From a virus: a stretch of DNA of 64,000 bases. The stretch is from IMG/VR virus record IMGVR_UViG_3300030118_002460, positions 1-64,000 of that record; one strand, 5' to 3'. A program made the translations under genes and the position numbers. Position 1 is the stretch's first letter; the number at the start of each line of letters is the position of its first letter. Of the stretch, positions 18,763 through 29,239 are shown piece by piece. The notes under the pieces are model-generated. The model did no database searches and was not told the DNA's origin. It was given only the letters and a program-made list of their open reading frames with translations.

Positions 18763-21700
18763 ATGCCACAGGAAACTAACCTTAACGTTGCTCCTTACTT
18801 TGACGATTTTGACAAAGGTAGCAACTATAACAAAGTCTTATTCAAGCCTGCATATCCTGTTCAGGCAAGAGAGTTAAATAATCTTCAGTCTATTCTTCAA
18901 GGTCAGATTGAGGATATGGGCGATAACCTCTTTAAAGAGGGTTCTGTAATCATCCCAGGTCAACTATCTTATAGTGATAAATTCTACTGCATTCAGATTC
19001 AAGCAGAGTATCTAGGTATTCCAGTTTCCTTGTACCTAGATCAACTGATTGGAAAGAGAATTGTTGGTAGGTCTTCTGGTGTAACTGCAACTGTTGTAAC
19101 TTTCATTTCAAATGAGCAATCTGTAAGAGGTCTTTATACACTTTATCTCAACTACGAAAACTCAGGTGATGATAATACCACTGAGTTCTTCCAAGATGAT
19201 GAGGTTCTGGTAACTGAATCTACAATCTCTTATGCAACTACATTTATTGCTGCAGGAGAGGGTTTTGCCAATACCATTGCAGTTGATGCAGCATCTGCTG
19301 GTTCTGCATTTGTCCTTCAGCAAGGTGTATATTATCTGAGAGGCCACTTTGTCAATGTTGACAGTCAGATCCTGATTCTTGAGCAATATGGAACTGCTGC
19401 CAGTTACAGAGTTGGTTTCACAGTCAATGAGGAGATTATATCATCTGATATTGATCCTGATCTGAATGATAATGCGCAGGGGTATAATAACTTTACAGCA
19501 CCTGGTGCTGATAGACTTAAAATTACAGCAACTCTGAGTAAAAAACTTCCTGATGACTTTACAGACCAGGGTTTTGTTCAACTTGCTGAATCACAGAATG
19601 GCATCCTGAGAGATGTCTCTAATGACACTAGATACAATATTTTAGGTGATGAACTTGCAAAAAGAACATTTGATGAGTCAGGTCATTATTATGTCAAAGA
19701 GTTTGTTACAAGTTGTAGAGAAAGTTTAGATAATCAAGAAGGCAATAAAGGAATCTATCGTGCTGGTCAGGTCACTGCTGGTGGTGGTATTCCATCTGAT
19801 GATATGATGGTTTACAAGATTTCCCCTGGTAAGGCATATGTAAGGGGATTTGAAGTAGAAAGACTGGCAACCACTCTGGTTGATGCCAAGAAACCAAGGA
19901 CAACTAGACTTGTTAAGAATCAAGGTATCAACTTTGGTTTTGGACCAACCTTTGCAGTTAATAGAGTCAGTGGTTCACCAATTATTGGAATTGATACATC
20001 TCTCACAATCAGTCTGAGAGACCAGAGAATTGGTGTAGGTTCATACACTGCTCCTGGTAAAGAAATTGGTGAAGCAAGACTTTATGACTTTGCATTAGAA
20101 TCAGGTTCATACAATAGTCTTAATCAAAACACCAACCAGTGGGATCTTTCACTATTTGATGTCACCACTTATCAAGATCTGGAAATCAATATTCCAGCAA
20201 CTTTGACATCACCACTTCACATTGAAGGTGAGTCCAGTGGTGCTACTGGTTTCCTTAAGTATAATGTTGCAAATGGCATAGGTCTTACAGCATACAGTGT
20301 TCAGGGTGAATTCTTCCAGGGAGAGAGACTCAAGTTTAATGGTGTTCTTGATGATGCCAGATTCCTCACAGATGCAAGAAAATACAACATTGGTGATATT
20401 AAGTCTGTCTTTTCTATTGTAGGAACAGGTAATACTTTCTCAGCAGATGTCATTCAGGAATCATCATTCTCATTTGATGTTTCTGAAATCACTGCTGCTT
20501 CTTTGGGCGTATCTACTATCACCACTCCTGCCCTTGGAAGCAGATCAATGACTGGCATTGCCACTGTTGGCAATCTAGTACAATATTCAAGACCAGGACT
20601 TTCTGTACCTTCACTTGCTAGAGTTAGAGAAGTTCTTACACAGTCAATTGTCATTGAACCAGTAACATCTATTGTTGGTGTATGTGATGGTTCTCTTCCA
20701 TCAGCAACATTTACTGTCAATGATCTTAAGATTGTTGATGCTGCTCTTCAGAATTCAAAGGGTTCAGGCAACTTTGCTAATAATGAATCACTGTACAGTA
20801 TATTCCCCAGACAGAACATTGAATCAGTAGATCTCACTGGTTCTGATATGATTTTCAGACAGAAGTTCAGCACTGTCATTGATGCTAATGGATCTTCTTC
20901 TGCTATTAATGTATCTGATCCCAATACTGAGAACTTCCTTTCCTTTGATGAGGAAAGATATTCACTGATTACATCTGATGGTGTGACAGAGGTATTGACT
21001 GCTGATAAGTTTAATTTTGCAGGTGGTTCAACTATTCTGACCATTGATGGTCTAAGTGGACCAGACCCCAACGCCACTCTGATTGCTACTGTTCGTAAAC
21101 AGAATGTTACATCTAAGACTAAACTGAAGAATGTAGCAAATAGAGTTATTGTTGATAAGTCTATCCTTTCTGGTTCTGGTATTGGTGGAACTACACTCAA
21201 TGATGGTCTCACTTTTGGTGATTTTCCATTTGGTACAAGAGTACAAGATAAGATTATCTCACTCAACACTCCTGACATCATAAGAGTTTATGGTGTATTT
21301 GAATCTGCTGATACAAGTGATCCAGAATCACCATTCATGAATGTTGCAAACATGAATGGTCCATCAGCAACCACCAATGACTTGATTATTGGTGAAACTG
21401 TAACTGGTGCAGTCAGTGGTGCAAAGGCAATTTACCTGACCAGAAAATCAGATACTGCCATTGGATTTGTATATCAGAATGACAGTGTTTTTGAGAACAA
21501 TGAAGTTCTCACATTCTCTCAATCAGGAGTTCAGGGACAAGCTAATAATCTTCAACCAGGTTCACTCAATGTAACTAGTGACTATCTGTTCTTCAATGGT
21601 CAAAAAGAGAGTATCTATGACTATGGTAGAATTTTGAGAAGAGGAGATAGAGCAACACCAACCAAAAAGTTGATTATCTACTTCTCAAATGCATTCTATG

Positions 21701-24700
21701 ATTCAGCAGATGATGGTGATATTACCACTGTAAATTCATATAATGATCTAGATTATTCCAAAGAGATTGCATCTGTCAATCAGGTCAGAGTGACTGACAT
21801 GATTGATGGTAGACCAAGAGTTAGTGACTATGTTGTGACACCTGGTGCTGCTTCACCACTGGAATTTGCTGGTAGAGCATTTGATGGTGGTCAACACAGT
21901 TCTAGTAGAATTATTGCATCAGATGAATCAATCACTCTTGACTATAACTACTATCTTGGTAGATCAGACAGAATCTTCCTGAATAAGGAAGGTGAACTCT
22001 CTATCAAGTATGGTGCTCCTGATGATATTCCTGTTCTCCCTGATGATGAGACTGGTTCATTGAATATTGCCAATGTCTTTATGCCTGCCTACCTTTACAA
22101 TGTGAAGGATGCCAGAATTAAGACTGTTGAGCATAAGAGATATCAGATGACTGATATCGCAAAACTTGAAGGAAGAATCAAGAATCTTGAATATTACACT
22201 TCATTGAATCTCCTTGAGCAGACTACTCTCAATACATTTGTTCCTGACATTAATGGTCTGAATAGATTTAAGTCTGGTATCTTTGTTGACAACTTCACTA
22301 CAACTCAACCACAGGATACTAGCATTGGTGTTAGAAACAGTATTGATGTTAAGAGAAAGGTTCTGAGACCTGCTCACTACTCCACATCATTCAACCTGAC
22401 TCTGGACCCCAATGCTAGTGGTGATACCAGATTTAATAACCTGATTGGTTCTGGTATTAGAAGAAATGGTCAGATGTTGACCCTTGATTACAGTGAAGTT
22501 CCCTGGATTACACAACCATTTGCTACAAGGGTTGAGAATGTAACTCCATTCCTTTCATTCTACTATCAAGGCAATATTGCTCTTGAACCAACTGCTGATA
22601 TCTGGATTGAAACCAACAGATTGGAGATGAGAAATGTCTCCATGGAAGGTTCATTCAGAGGTGTTGCAGAGGCACTTGGAGCAGAAATTACTGACAATGC
22701 TGATGGTTCAAGAATTGGTGCTACACCTGTTCTCTGGGACTCCTGGGAGACTACAAATGTTCAGGTTGATATTACATCAGCAACAACCAGATCAGAATCT
22801 GTTGCTGCTAGTGCTCAAAGACAGGGAACCAGTATTGGTGAATTGACTGGTGGTGCTGGTGCTGGTGCTGATATGAGTGCCAGTACAGTTGAAATAACAA
22901 CTATCAATGGCACTACAACCCTTGCACAGGAGAGAAGTGGCACTCAGCAGATTATTAATGAAGTAATTAACACTGAATCATTTGGTGACAGGATTGTTAA
23001 TAGAGAGATCCAACACTTCATGAGATCTCGTAACATTCAGTTTACTGGAACTAGATTGAAACCATTCACTCAACTCTATTCATTCTTTGATGGTGTTGAC
23101 GTCACCAGATTCAGTGTTCCTAAACTGATTGAAATTCAGATGCTTACTGGAACTTTTGTTCCAGGTGAAACAGTGACAGGTGTAATGCCCTCTTCTGAGA
23201 ATTCACAACTTACTAATGCTAATTCTAATGCATCAATTACATTTAGAGTTGCTAATTCAAATCACAAGTATGGTCCAATCCTTGCACCTACTGATACTTA
23301 CACTGCCAATCCATATGCAAGATCAAATGCAATCTCAACTGGATATACACAGTCATCAACTATTCTTAATGTAGACACATTCAGTCTTCAATCTGAGGAG
23401 TTCCCTGAATTCAATGGATATATTCAACAGGGCATGTTCCTTAGAGGTGAAAATGGTGCTGAGGCATTTGTAAGTCAGGTCAGATTGATTACTGACAATG
23501 TTGGCACACTCATTGGTTCTTATCTGGTTCCAGATAGTTCCAACCCTGCCAATCCTCTGTTTGAAACAGGTAGAAATCTGTTTAGACTTACCAGCAGTCC
23601 AATCAACAGTTTGATTAGGGGAACCACTTCAACATCTGGTCAGGAGATCTTCTACTCACAAGCAGATATTGATAATACCCAAGAAGTCACACTTTCACTG
23701 AGAAATGCATCTGTTGAGACTAATGATGACCTCCAGGATACTAGACAGGTAACAGAAACATTTACCAGAGAGGAAGTCACTGGATTTACCTTTGTACCCC
23801 CACCACCGCCACCACCACCACCAGATCCACCACCAGCACCCCCACGTCCTAGACCTGCTAGAACACGTAGGTCTAGTGATCCTCTGGCACAAACATTCTT
23901 TGTTGATGATGAGACAGGTGTGTTTGTTACTAAAATTGATCTCTTCTTCAGAACTAAGGCATCAACACTGCCTGTAACTCTGCAACTCAGAGAGACAATG
24001 ATGGGGATCCCCAGTCAGACTATTCTCCCCTATTCAGAGGTAGAAATCTTACCACAGAATATATTGACATCTGATGATGCAACAGCAAGGACTCAGATTC
24101 AGTTTGAGGCACCTGTTTATCTTGCAGGGGATAGGGAATATGCGATTGTGATGATGTCTCAGTCAACAGATTATACAGTCTATATTTCTAGATTGGGTGA
24201 ACCAGATGTAACAACTCTGGGAACTGAGGCAGGGCAAGTACTTGTAACATCACAACCACTTCTTGGTTCACTGTTCAAGTCACAGAATGCCACTGCATGG
24301 ACACCATCCCAGTATGAAGATCTTAAGTTCAATCTATACCGCTCTGACTTTGTTGGTGCTGGTAATGTTCAGTTCTTTAATCCAGATCTTCCTACCAACC
24401 TTGAAAGGATCAGTAGAAATGGTGTAACAGCAATTCCTAGAAACCTGAGTGTTGGCATTGGAACTACTATTTCTGATGGTGAACTCAGAATAGGTAACAC
24501 TATTCTTCAAGCTGATTCAGATGCAACTGGTGAACTTGTAGGATTTGCAGGTTCTATCACTGGTGCTCTTGCACTCACCAATGTTGGTTCAGGTTATACA
24601 CCTGCTAATGGTCAGTTCTCATATACTGGTGTTGCTCTGACAGCAGTGACTGGCACAGGTCTCAATGCAACTGCTGATATCACAATCAACAATGGTGTTG

Positions 24701-26331
24701 CTATTGCAGCAACAGTCAATGCTGGTGGTAAAGGATTCAGGGTTGGTGATGTTCTCACACCATTGAGTATTGGTAGTGAAGAACTTGGAAGTGGAATGCA
24801 ACTGTCTGTTCCTGAACTGAAAGGTTTCAATGAACTGATTCTTGATAAAGTCCAAGGAACATTTGGTCCCAATAACAGACTTCAATTCAAGGATGTATCT
24901 GGAATTGCTACTGATATCAATGCTGGCATTGGTGGAAGTGTATTCCCAGTTGGTCCACAGAGAATCAACAGTGATGGAAGGCATCTCAAGATCTTCCAAA
25001 GAAATCATGGCATGTACTCTGGTATCAACAGAGTCAATCTTCAGAATATTCAAACTGATGTTCCTGCAACTCAACTTACAAATGGATATCAGAAGGTTGA
25101 AACTGGTGTAATCTCTGTTGGTAATACTGCTAACTTTGGTGTCTTTGAAGGTGTTGGAGTTGGAGCTACTAACCCAGGTTATGTAAGAATTGGTGATGAA
25201 ATCATTGAATACACTGGTGTTTCTGATACTAACACATTGACTGGTATCACCAGCAGAGGTGTTGATGGCACACTGCCAGTTACACACAATGTAAATGATC
25301 TGGTCTACAAGTATGAGTTTGCTGGCATCTCTCTGAGAAGAATCAACACACAGCATACACTTGCTGATGCATCAGTTATTGAACCAATTGGAATTGACTA
25401 CTATCATGTCAGACTGGATATGTCTAAGAATGGCAATGATAAGTCTGAAACCTCTGCATCATTTGGTGCTAGATATCTGACTGAGATTAAACTTGGTGGT
25501 GGTATCAATGCAAGAGGAACATACAATCTTCCTTACAGTTTGATCATTCCTAATTTCAACACTACATCACCTACTGGCACTAATATCTTTGGTGCTGTAA
25601 GATCTGTGACTGAAACAAGTGTGTCTGGTACTGAGGTCTCATACATTGACCAAGGATTCCAAGAGATTGCAATGAAGGAGAAGAACTATTTTGATACACA
25701 GAGAATGGTTGTTTCTAAACCCAATGAGCAAGCATATCTGGGTTCTCTTCCTGGTAATAAGTCATTCACTATGAATCTCAATCTGAATTCATATGACAGA
25801 AGACTTTCACCTGCAATTGACCTCAATAGTTCTGCTGTTGTCTTTGTTTCCAATAGAGTCAATGCTCCTATCAGTGATTATGTCAGAGATTCAAGAGTCA
25901 ATGGCATAGGTCTGGACCCCAACAGTCTGATGTATGTAACCAAGAATGTTACTCTTGAAAATCCTGCAACATCTCTGAGAGTCTTTATTGATGGATATGT
26001 ATCTAACTTTAATGATGTAAGATTGTTCTATGCATTGGATCAAGATGTACCTGCTGTTGAGGCAGTCTACACTCCATTCCCTGGATTTAACAATATTGAT
26101 GATTTTGGTAATGTAATTAATCCAACATTGAATGATGGTACATCTGATGTTGTTGTCAGAAAGTCTGATCAGTACACACAGGAACCTGCTATCAACCTGT
26201 TCCAGGAGTATCAATTCTCAATTGAACAACTCCAACCATTCAGGACTTTCAGGGTCAAACTGATTGGAACATCTTCCAACCAAGCATGTGTTCCACAGTT
26301 CAGAAACCTTAGAGTGATTGCACTAGCATAA
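18763..26331 (+). CDS. Giant baseplate/tail structural protein, DUF4815-like N-terminus (2522 aa)
   Basis: Large virion protein occupying the T4 gene 9-12 region after gp8. The N-terminus (NVAPYFDDFDKGSNYNKVLF, then ARELNNLQSILQGQIEDMGD) is of the type annotated as DUF4815 in phage baseplate proteins. A proline-rich hinge with a run of nine Pro lies near residues 1680-1700, followed by basic residues and a second domain beginning SDPLAQTFFVDDETG, a motif shared by many marine phage tail proteins. G-x-G-Y modules occur near 1939 and 1985, and a DE...RG...H module near 2144. Start ATG lies six bases after the gp8 stop. It could be the platform for tail fibres, replacing gp9-gp12 (inference). 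Confidence 0.75.
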   Translation: MPQETNLNVAPYFDDFDKGSNYNKVLFKPAYPVQARELNNLQSILQGQIEDMGDNLFKEGSVIIPGQLSYSDKFYCIQIQAEYLGIPVSLYLDQLIGKRIVGRSSGVTATVVTFISNEQSVRGLYTLYLNYENSGDDNTTEFFQDDEVLVTESTISYATTFIAAGEGFANTIAVDAASAGSAFVLQQGVYYLRGHFVNVDSQILILEQYGTAASYRVGFTVNEEIISSDIDPDLNDNAQGYNNFTAPGADRLKITATLSKKLPDDFTDQGFVQLAESQNGILRDVSNDTRYNILGDELAKRTFDESGHYYVKEFVTSCRESLDNQEGNKGIYRAGQVTAGGGIPSDDMMVYKISPGKAYVRGFEVERLATTLVDAKKPRTTRLVKNQGINFGFGPTFAVNRVSGSPIIGIDTSLTISLRDQRIGVGSYTAPGKEIGEARLYDFALESGSYNSLNQNTNQWDLSLFDVTTYQDLEINIPATLTSPLHIEGESSGATGFLKYNVANGIGLTAYSVQGEFFQGERLKFNGVLDDARFLTDARKYNIGDIKSVFSIVGTGNTFSADVIQESSFSFDVSEITAASLGVSTITTPALGSRSMTGIATVGNLVQYSRPGLSVPSLARVREVLTQSIVIEPVTSIVGVCDGSLPSATFTVNDLKIVDAALQNSKGSGNFANNESLYSIFPRQNIESVDLTGSDMIFRQKFSTVIDANGSSSAINVSDPNTENFLSFDEERYSLITSDGVTEVLTADKFNFAGGSTILTIDGLSGPDPNATLIATVRKQNVTSKTKLKNVANRVIVDKSILSGSGIGGTTLNDGLTFGDFPFGTRVQDKIISLNTPDIIRVYGVFESADTSDPESPFMNVANMNGPSATTNDLIIGETVTGAVSGAKAIYLTRKSDTAIGFVYQNDSVFENNEVLTFSQSGVQGQANNLQPGSLNVTSDYLFFNGQKESIYDYGRILRRGDRATPTKKLIIYFSNAFYDSADDGDITTVNSYNDLDYSKEIASVNQVRVTDMIDGRPRVSDYVVTPGAASPLEFAGRAFDGGQHSSSRIIASDESITLDYNYYLGRSDRIFLNKEGELSIKYGAPDDIPVLPDDETGSLNIANVFMPAYLYNVKDARIKTVEHKRYQMTDIAKLEGRIKNLEYYTSLNLLEQTTLNTFVPDINGLNRFKSGIFVDNFTTTQPQDTSIGVRNSIDVKRKVLRPAHYSTSFNLTLDPNASGDTRFNNLIGSGIRRNGQMLTLDYSEVPWITQPFATRVENVTPFLSFYYQGNIALEPTADIWIETNRLEMRNVSMEGSFRGVAEALGAEITDNADGSRIGATPVLWDSWETTNVQVDITSATTRSESVAASAQRQGTSIGELTGGAGAGADMSASTVEITTINGTTTLAQERSGTQQIINEVINTESFGDRIVNREIQHFMRSRNIQFTGTRLKPFTQLYSFFDGVDVTRFSVPKLIEIQMLTGTFVPGETVTGVMPSSENSQLTNANSNASITFRVANSNHKYGPILAPTDTYTANPYARSNAISTGYTQSSTILNVDTFSLQSEEFPEFNGYIQQGMFLRGENGAEAFVSQVRLITDNVGTLIGSYLVPDSSNPANPLFETGRNLFRLTSSPINSLIRGTTSTSGQEIFYSQADIDNTQEVTLSLRNASVETNDDLQDTRQVTETFTREEVTGFTFVPPPPPPPPPDPPPAPPRPRPARTRRSSDPLAQTFFVDDETGVFVTKIDLFFRTKASTLPVTLQLRETMMGIPSQTILPYSEVEILPQNILTSDDATARTQIQFEAPVYLAGDREYAIVMMSQSTDYTVYISRLGEPDVTTLGTEAGQVLVTSQPLLGSLFKSQNATAWTPSQYEDLKFNLYRSDFVGAGNVQFFNPDLPTNLERISRNGVTAIPRNLSVGIGTTISDGELRIGNTILQADSDATGELVGFAGSITGALALTNVGSGYTPANGQFSYTGVALTAVTGTGLNATADITINNGVAIAATVNAGGKGFRVGDVLTPLSIGSEELGSGMQLSVPELKGFNELILDKVQGTFGPNNRLQFKDVSGIATDINAGIGGSVFPVGPQRINSDGRHLKIFQRNHGMYSGINRVNLQNIQTDVPATQLTNGYQKVETGVISVGNTANFGVFEGVGVGATNPGYVRIGDEIIEYTGVSDTNTLTGITSRGVDGTLPVTHNVNDLVYKYEFAGISLRRINTQHTLADASVIEPIGIDYYHVRLDMSKNGNDKSETSASFGARYLTEIKLGGGINARGTYNLPYSLIIPNFNTTSPTGTNIFGAVRSVTETSVSGTEVSYIDQGFQEIAMKEKNYFDTQRMVVSKPNEQAYLGSLPGNKSFTMNLNLNSYDRRLSPAIDLNSSAVVFVSNRVNAPISDYVRDSRVNGIGLDPNSLMYVTKNVTLENPATSLRVFIDGYVSNFNDVRLFYALDQDVPAVEAVYTPFPGFNNIDDFGNVINPTLNDGTSDVVVRKSDQYTQEPAINLFQEYQFSIEQLQPFRTFRVKLIGTSSNQACVPQFRNLRVIALA

Positions 26332-26561
26332 TGGATTTGTTACCAGTTCAAGGAAAAGATGATTTGCACAGGGACTCCCAGTCCCGTGCAATCATCAATA
26401 CTGATCATTCAAGATTTGAGGCATACATGAATTCAAGGAATAGACTCTCTGCTGAAAAACAGAGAGTTGAGAATCTTGAAAAGAAAGTTGAAGACCTCTC
26501 TGATAATATAAATGACATCAAGTCAATGCTCCAAACTATCATAAAGCAAAATGGCCAATAA
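26331..26561 (+). CDS. Small coiled-coil protein (76 aa)
   Basis: Unknown 76-residue protein. Residues about 40-72 form a heptad-like coiled coil (SAEKQRVENLEKKVEDLSDN, then INDIKSMLQTI). The ATG overlaps the final base of the giant tail gene, and the 3' end overlaps the next gene by 11 bases, so it is translated within the baseplate operon. Its size and coiled coil suggest a virion assembly factor or a small oligomerising structural component; no named homologue is recognised. Confidence 0.7.
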   Translation: MDLLPVQGKDDLHRDSQSRAIINTDHSRFEAYMNSRNRLSAEKQRVENLEKKVEDLSDNINDIKSMLQTIIKQNGQ

Positions 26562-26928
26562 CACCATTACATTTGACCCTGCTGCTGGTGTAGCATATGG
26601 AGTCAATTTTACTATTAACAAAGGTGCTTCTTTCAGATCAACCTTTCAGGTGACAAACAATGATAACTCAAACTTTGACTTCACTGGTTATGCTGGAACT
26701 GCAATGATGAAAAGATCCAATAATGTTGGATCTAGTGTGGCAATCGCTGCAACCTTTGCAGTTGGATTTACTAGTGCAAGTAGTGGTCAATTTAAACTAT
26801 CTTTAACTGACACAGAGGTTAATACTCTAAAACCAGGGAGATATTACTATAATATGAATGTCAGTATTGGTTCAAGCGTTTACAGAATCATTGAAGGTAA
26901 TGCTCTGGTTGTTGGTGGGGCTGTCTAA
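26551..26928 (+). CDS. Small beta-rich virion protein (125 aa)
   Basis: A 125-residue protein with alternating hydrophobic strands and Ser/Thr/Asn-rich loops (FTINKGASFRSTFQVTNND, and GRYYYNMNVSIGSSVYRIIEG near the C-terminus). This pattern resembles the immunoglobulin-like domain found in several phage baseplate and upper-tail proteins (BppU N-terminal type). It has no signal peptide. It lies between the giant tail protein and gp13 in the structural operon, so a small baseplate or fibre-linked component is likely. Family assignment is by pattern only. Confidence 0.6.
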   Translation: MANNTITFDPAAGVAYGVNFTINKGASFRSTFQVTNNDNSNFDFTGYAGTAMMKRSNNVGSSVAIAATFAVGFTSASSGQFKLSLTDTEVNTLKPGRYYYNMNVSIGSSVYRIIEGNALVVGGAV

Positions 26929-26931
26929 ATA
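26925..26931 (+). promoter_or_regulatory. Late promoter box CTAAATA (gp13 unit)
   Basis: CTAAATA, overlapping the stop of the upstream gene, 19 bases before the gp13 ATG. Confidence 0.55.
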
Positions 26932-26950
26932 GTAAAAAAAATAGTGTATA

Positions 26951-27829
26951 ATGGCTCAACCTTCTACACGACAAGAATTGATAGATTATTGCCTGAGACA
27001 GTTGGGAGCACCTGTCCTGGAAATAAATGTAGCAGAAGAACAGGTTCAAGACTTGGTTGATGATGCTATACAATTCTTTCAAGAAAGACATTTTGATGGT
27101 GTTCATCAGACGTATCTGAAATATCGTATCACACAAGATGATGTTGATAGAGGTTTGGCGCGTCCACCAGGAGCACCAACTAGTGATGCAGGAAGTGTTG
27201 GTATTGCTTCCACCTCAGCAACTACAAATATTGTAGGAACTGCCACAACATTCACATATTATGAGAACAGCAATTATCTGCAAGTAAATCCTGATATCAT
27301 TGGTATCAATAAAGTATTCCAGTTTGATGGATCTTATAGTGGATCTGGAATGTTCAATATCAAATATCAATACATGCTTAATGATGTATTTGGTATGTGG
27401 GGAGGATATGGTGCATCAGGAATGGACCTGACCTCCTATGATATGACTATGAGTTATTTGGAGACTATGAACTTCCTTCTGAATACTCATAAACAGATTA
27501 GATTTAATCAAAGAAAAGATAGAATGTATCTTGATATTGATTGGGAAACTTTGAAAAAGGATGATTATCTGGTTATTGACTGTTGGAGAGCAATGGATCC
27601 CAATGACTACTCAAGAGTCTGGAATGATTCATTCCTGAAACCATATCTGACTGCTCTTATTAAGAAGCAGTGGGGTCAAAACCTTATCAAATTCCAGGGT
27701 GTCAAACTTCCTGGTGGCATTGAGTTTAATGGCAGAGCAATCTTTGATGATGGTCAGAGAGAACTTGATGAGATTAGACAAAAGATGCTGAGCACCTATG
27801 AACTTCCACCATTAGATATGATAGGTTGA
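26951..27829 (+). CDS. gp13: Neck protein gp13
   Basis: T4 gp13-like head completion (neck) protein. With gp14 it closes the portal after DNA packaging and forms the site for tail attachment. The N-terminus (SRQELIDYCLRQLGAPVLEI pattern, residues about 5-25, then VAEEQVQDLVDDAIQFFQE) is characteristic, as is the C-terminal GGIEFNGRAIFDDGQRELDE. At 292 residues it is close to T4 gp13 (309). It follows a CTAAATA late box and is followed after four bases by gp14, its functional partner. Confidence 0.88.
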   Translation: MAQPSTRQELIDYCLRQLGAPVLEINVAEEQVQDLVDDAIQFFQERHFDGVHQTYLKYRITQDDVDRGLARPPGAPTSDAGSVGIASTSATTNIVGTATTFTYYENSNYLQVNPDIIGINKVFQFDGSYSGSGMFNIKYQYMLNDVFGMWGGYGASGMDLTSYDMTMSYLETMNFLLNTHKQIRFNQRKDRMYLDIDWETLKKDDYLVIDCWRAMDPNDYSRVWNDSFLKPYLTALIKKQWGQNLIKFQGVKLPGGIEFNGRAIFDDGQRELDEIRQKMLSTYELPPLDMIG

Positions 27830-27833
27830 TTCC

Positions 27834-29237
27834 ATGCTCAATCCATTTTTCCTCAACAGTAGCACTAGTGAGCAGAATCTGATTCAGAGTCTGGTCAATG
27901 AACAACTGAAGATGTATGGCGTTGAGATATTTTATATACCAAGAAAGTATCTCAAAAAGAACACTGTAATCAAAGAGGTTATTCAGTCTGAGTTCACTAG
28001 TGCTTTCCCTATTGAAGCATATGTGGATAACTATGAGGGATATGGTGGTCAGGGAACTCTGCTGTCAAAATTTGGCATCATGGAGAAGGATGACCTGACT
28101 TTGATTGTGTCAAGAGAAAGATATGAAGGTTACATTACCCCCCTCATAAAGAATCTTCCACACATTGAGTTAGCAGATAGACCAAAAGAAGGAGATCTAA
28201 TTTATTTCCCTCTTGGTGATAGGTTGTTTGAGATCAAGTATGTAGAACATGAGCAACCATTCTATCAACTTCAAAAGAACTATGTCTATCAGTTGAGATG
28301 TGAACTCTTCAGATATGAGGATGAAGTTCTGGATACAGGTGTTGACACTATTGATGATGAGATTGAACAAATTGGTTATATCCAAACTCTTGGATTAGTT
28401 GGCACAGGTGAAACTGCAACTGGAACTGCTGGTCTATGTACAAGTGGTGCAGTTCAGAGAGTTTACATTACCAATATGGGTAGAGGATATACAGCACCAC
28501 CTAGTGTTGGTTTCAGTTCTGCCCCAGATGGTGGTGTGACAGCACAGGGTGTGGTATCTATCTCAGACCAATATGTTGGTTGTAAGGGATTTGGTGATGG
28601 TAAGGTGGTATCTGTATGCTTAACCAACGCTGGTTGTGGATATACAGTTGCCCCTATGGTCAAGTTCACTGGTGGAGGAGGATTAGGTGCTGCAGCAACC
28701 ACTGGAATATGCACTCATGGTTCTATACAGTTCATTACTATTACCAATCCAGGTGCAGGATATACTAACAATGTTGATATCTCAATTGGATACACAGGAG
28801 CAACTGGACCAGGATTTGTAACTGCAACTGCTACTGGTGTGGTTAACAATGCTGGTATTGTCACTTATGTCTGTATCACAAATGCAGGATGTGGTTACAC
28901 CATTGCACCTGAACTTGAATTCAATAATCCACCAGGTATTGGATCATCAATAGGGGGTTCATTTATCTTCAATGAAATTGTTATTGGACAAACATCCAAC
29001 ACTGAGGCAAGAGTCAAGGAGTATGATGCTGTGAATAACACACTAGAGATATCTGTTGTCTCTGGTGAGTTTGGAGTTGGTGAGACCATTGTTGGTCAGG
29101 AGTCAGGAGCAAGACATGTTGTCAGAACTTTGACCACTGATGACCTAGTGACACCATTTGCAGATAATGATACAATAGAATTAGAAGCAGACAAGATTAT
29201 AGATTTTACAACTACTAACCCATTTGGTATGCCCTAA
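27834..29237 (+). CDS. gp14: Neck protein gp14 with repeat insertion
   Basis: T4 gp14-like neck protein. The first ~170 residues are typical (EQNLIQSLVNEQLKMYGVEI, then YIPRKYLKKNTVIKEV) and the ending (LEADKIIDFTTTNPFG) is also conserved-looking. T4 gp14 has 256 residues; this one has 467. The excess, about residues 200-370, is a set of four G-x-G-Y repeats (ITNMGRGYTAPPSVGF, LTNAGCGYTVAPMVKF, ITNPGAGYTNNVDISI, ITNAGCGYTIAPELEF). Two of these carry a Cys before Gly-Tyr, unlike the copies in other proteins. The insert probably forms a surface-exposed beta domain on the neck, perhaps a whisker or collar substitute. The gene is followed directly by an Asp-hydroxylase family gene. Confidence 0.88.
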   Translation: MLNPFFLNSSTSEQNLIQSLVNEQLKMYGVEIFYIPRKYLKKNTVIKEVIQSEFTSAFPIEAYVDNYEGYGGQGTLLSKFGIMEKDDLTLIVSRERYEGYITPLIKNLPHIELADRPKEGDLIYFPLGDRLFEIKYVEHEQPFYQLQKNYVYQLRCELFRYEDEVLDTGVDTIDDEIEQIGYIQTLGLVGTGETATGTAGLCTSGAVQRVYITNMGRGYTAPPSVGFSSAPDGGVTAQGVVSISDQYVGCKGFGDGKVVSVCLTNAGCGYTVAPMVKFTGGGGLGAAATTGICTHGSIQFITITNPGAGYTNNVDISIGYTGATGPGFVTATATGVVNNAGIVTYVCITNAGCGYTIAPELEFNNPPGIGSSIGGSFIFNEIVIGQTSNTEARVKEYDAVNNTLEISVVSGEFGVGETIVGQESGARHVVRTLTTDDLVTPFADNDTIELEADKIIDFTTTNPFGMP

Positions 29238-29239
29238 CA

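Noticed and set aside
24619-25356. Minus-strand open frame of 245 codons inside the 2522-residue tail gene
   Set aside because: Antisense shadow of a repeat-rich coding region; composition (Ser, Ile, Asn, Cys) is typical of shadows, and all real genes here are on the plus strand.
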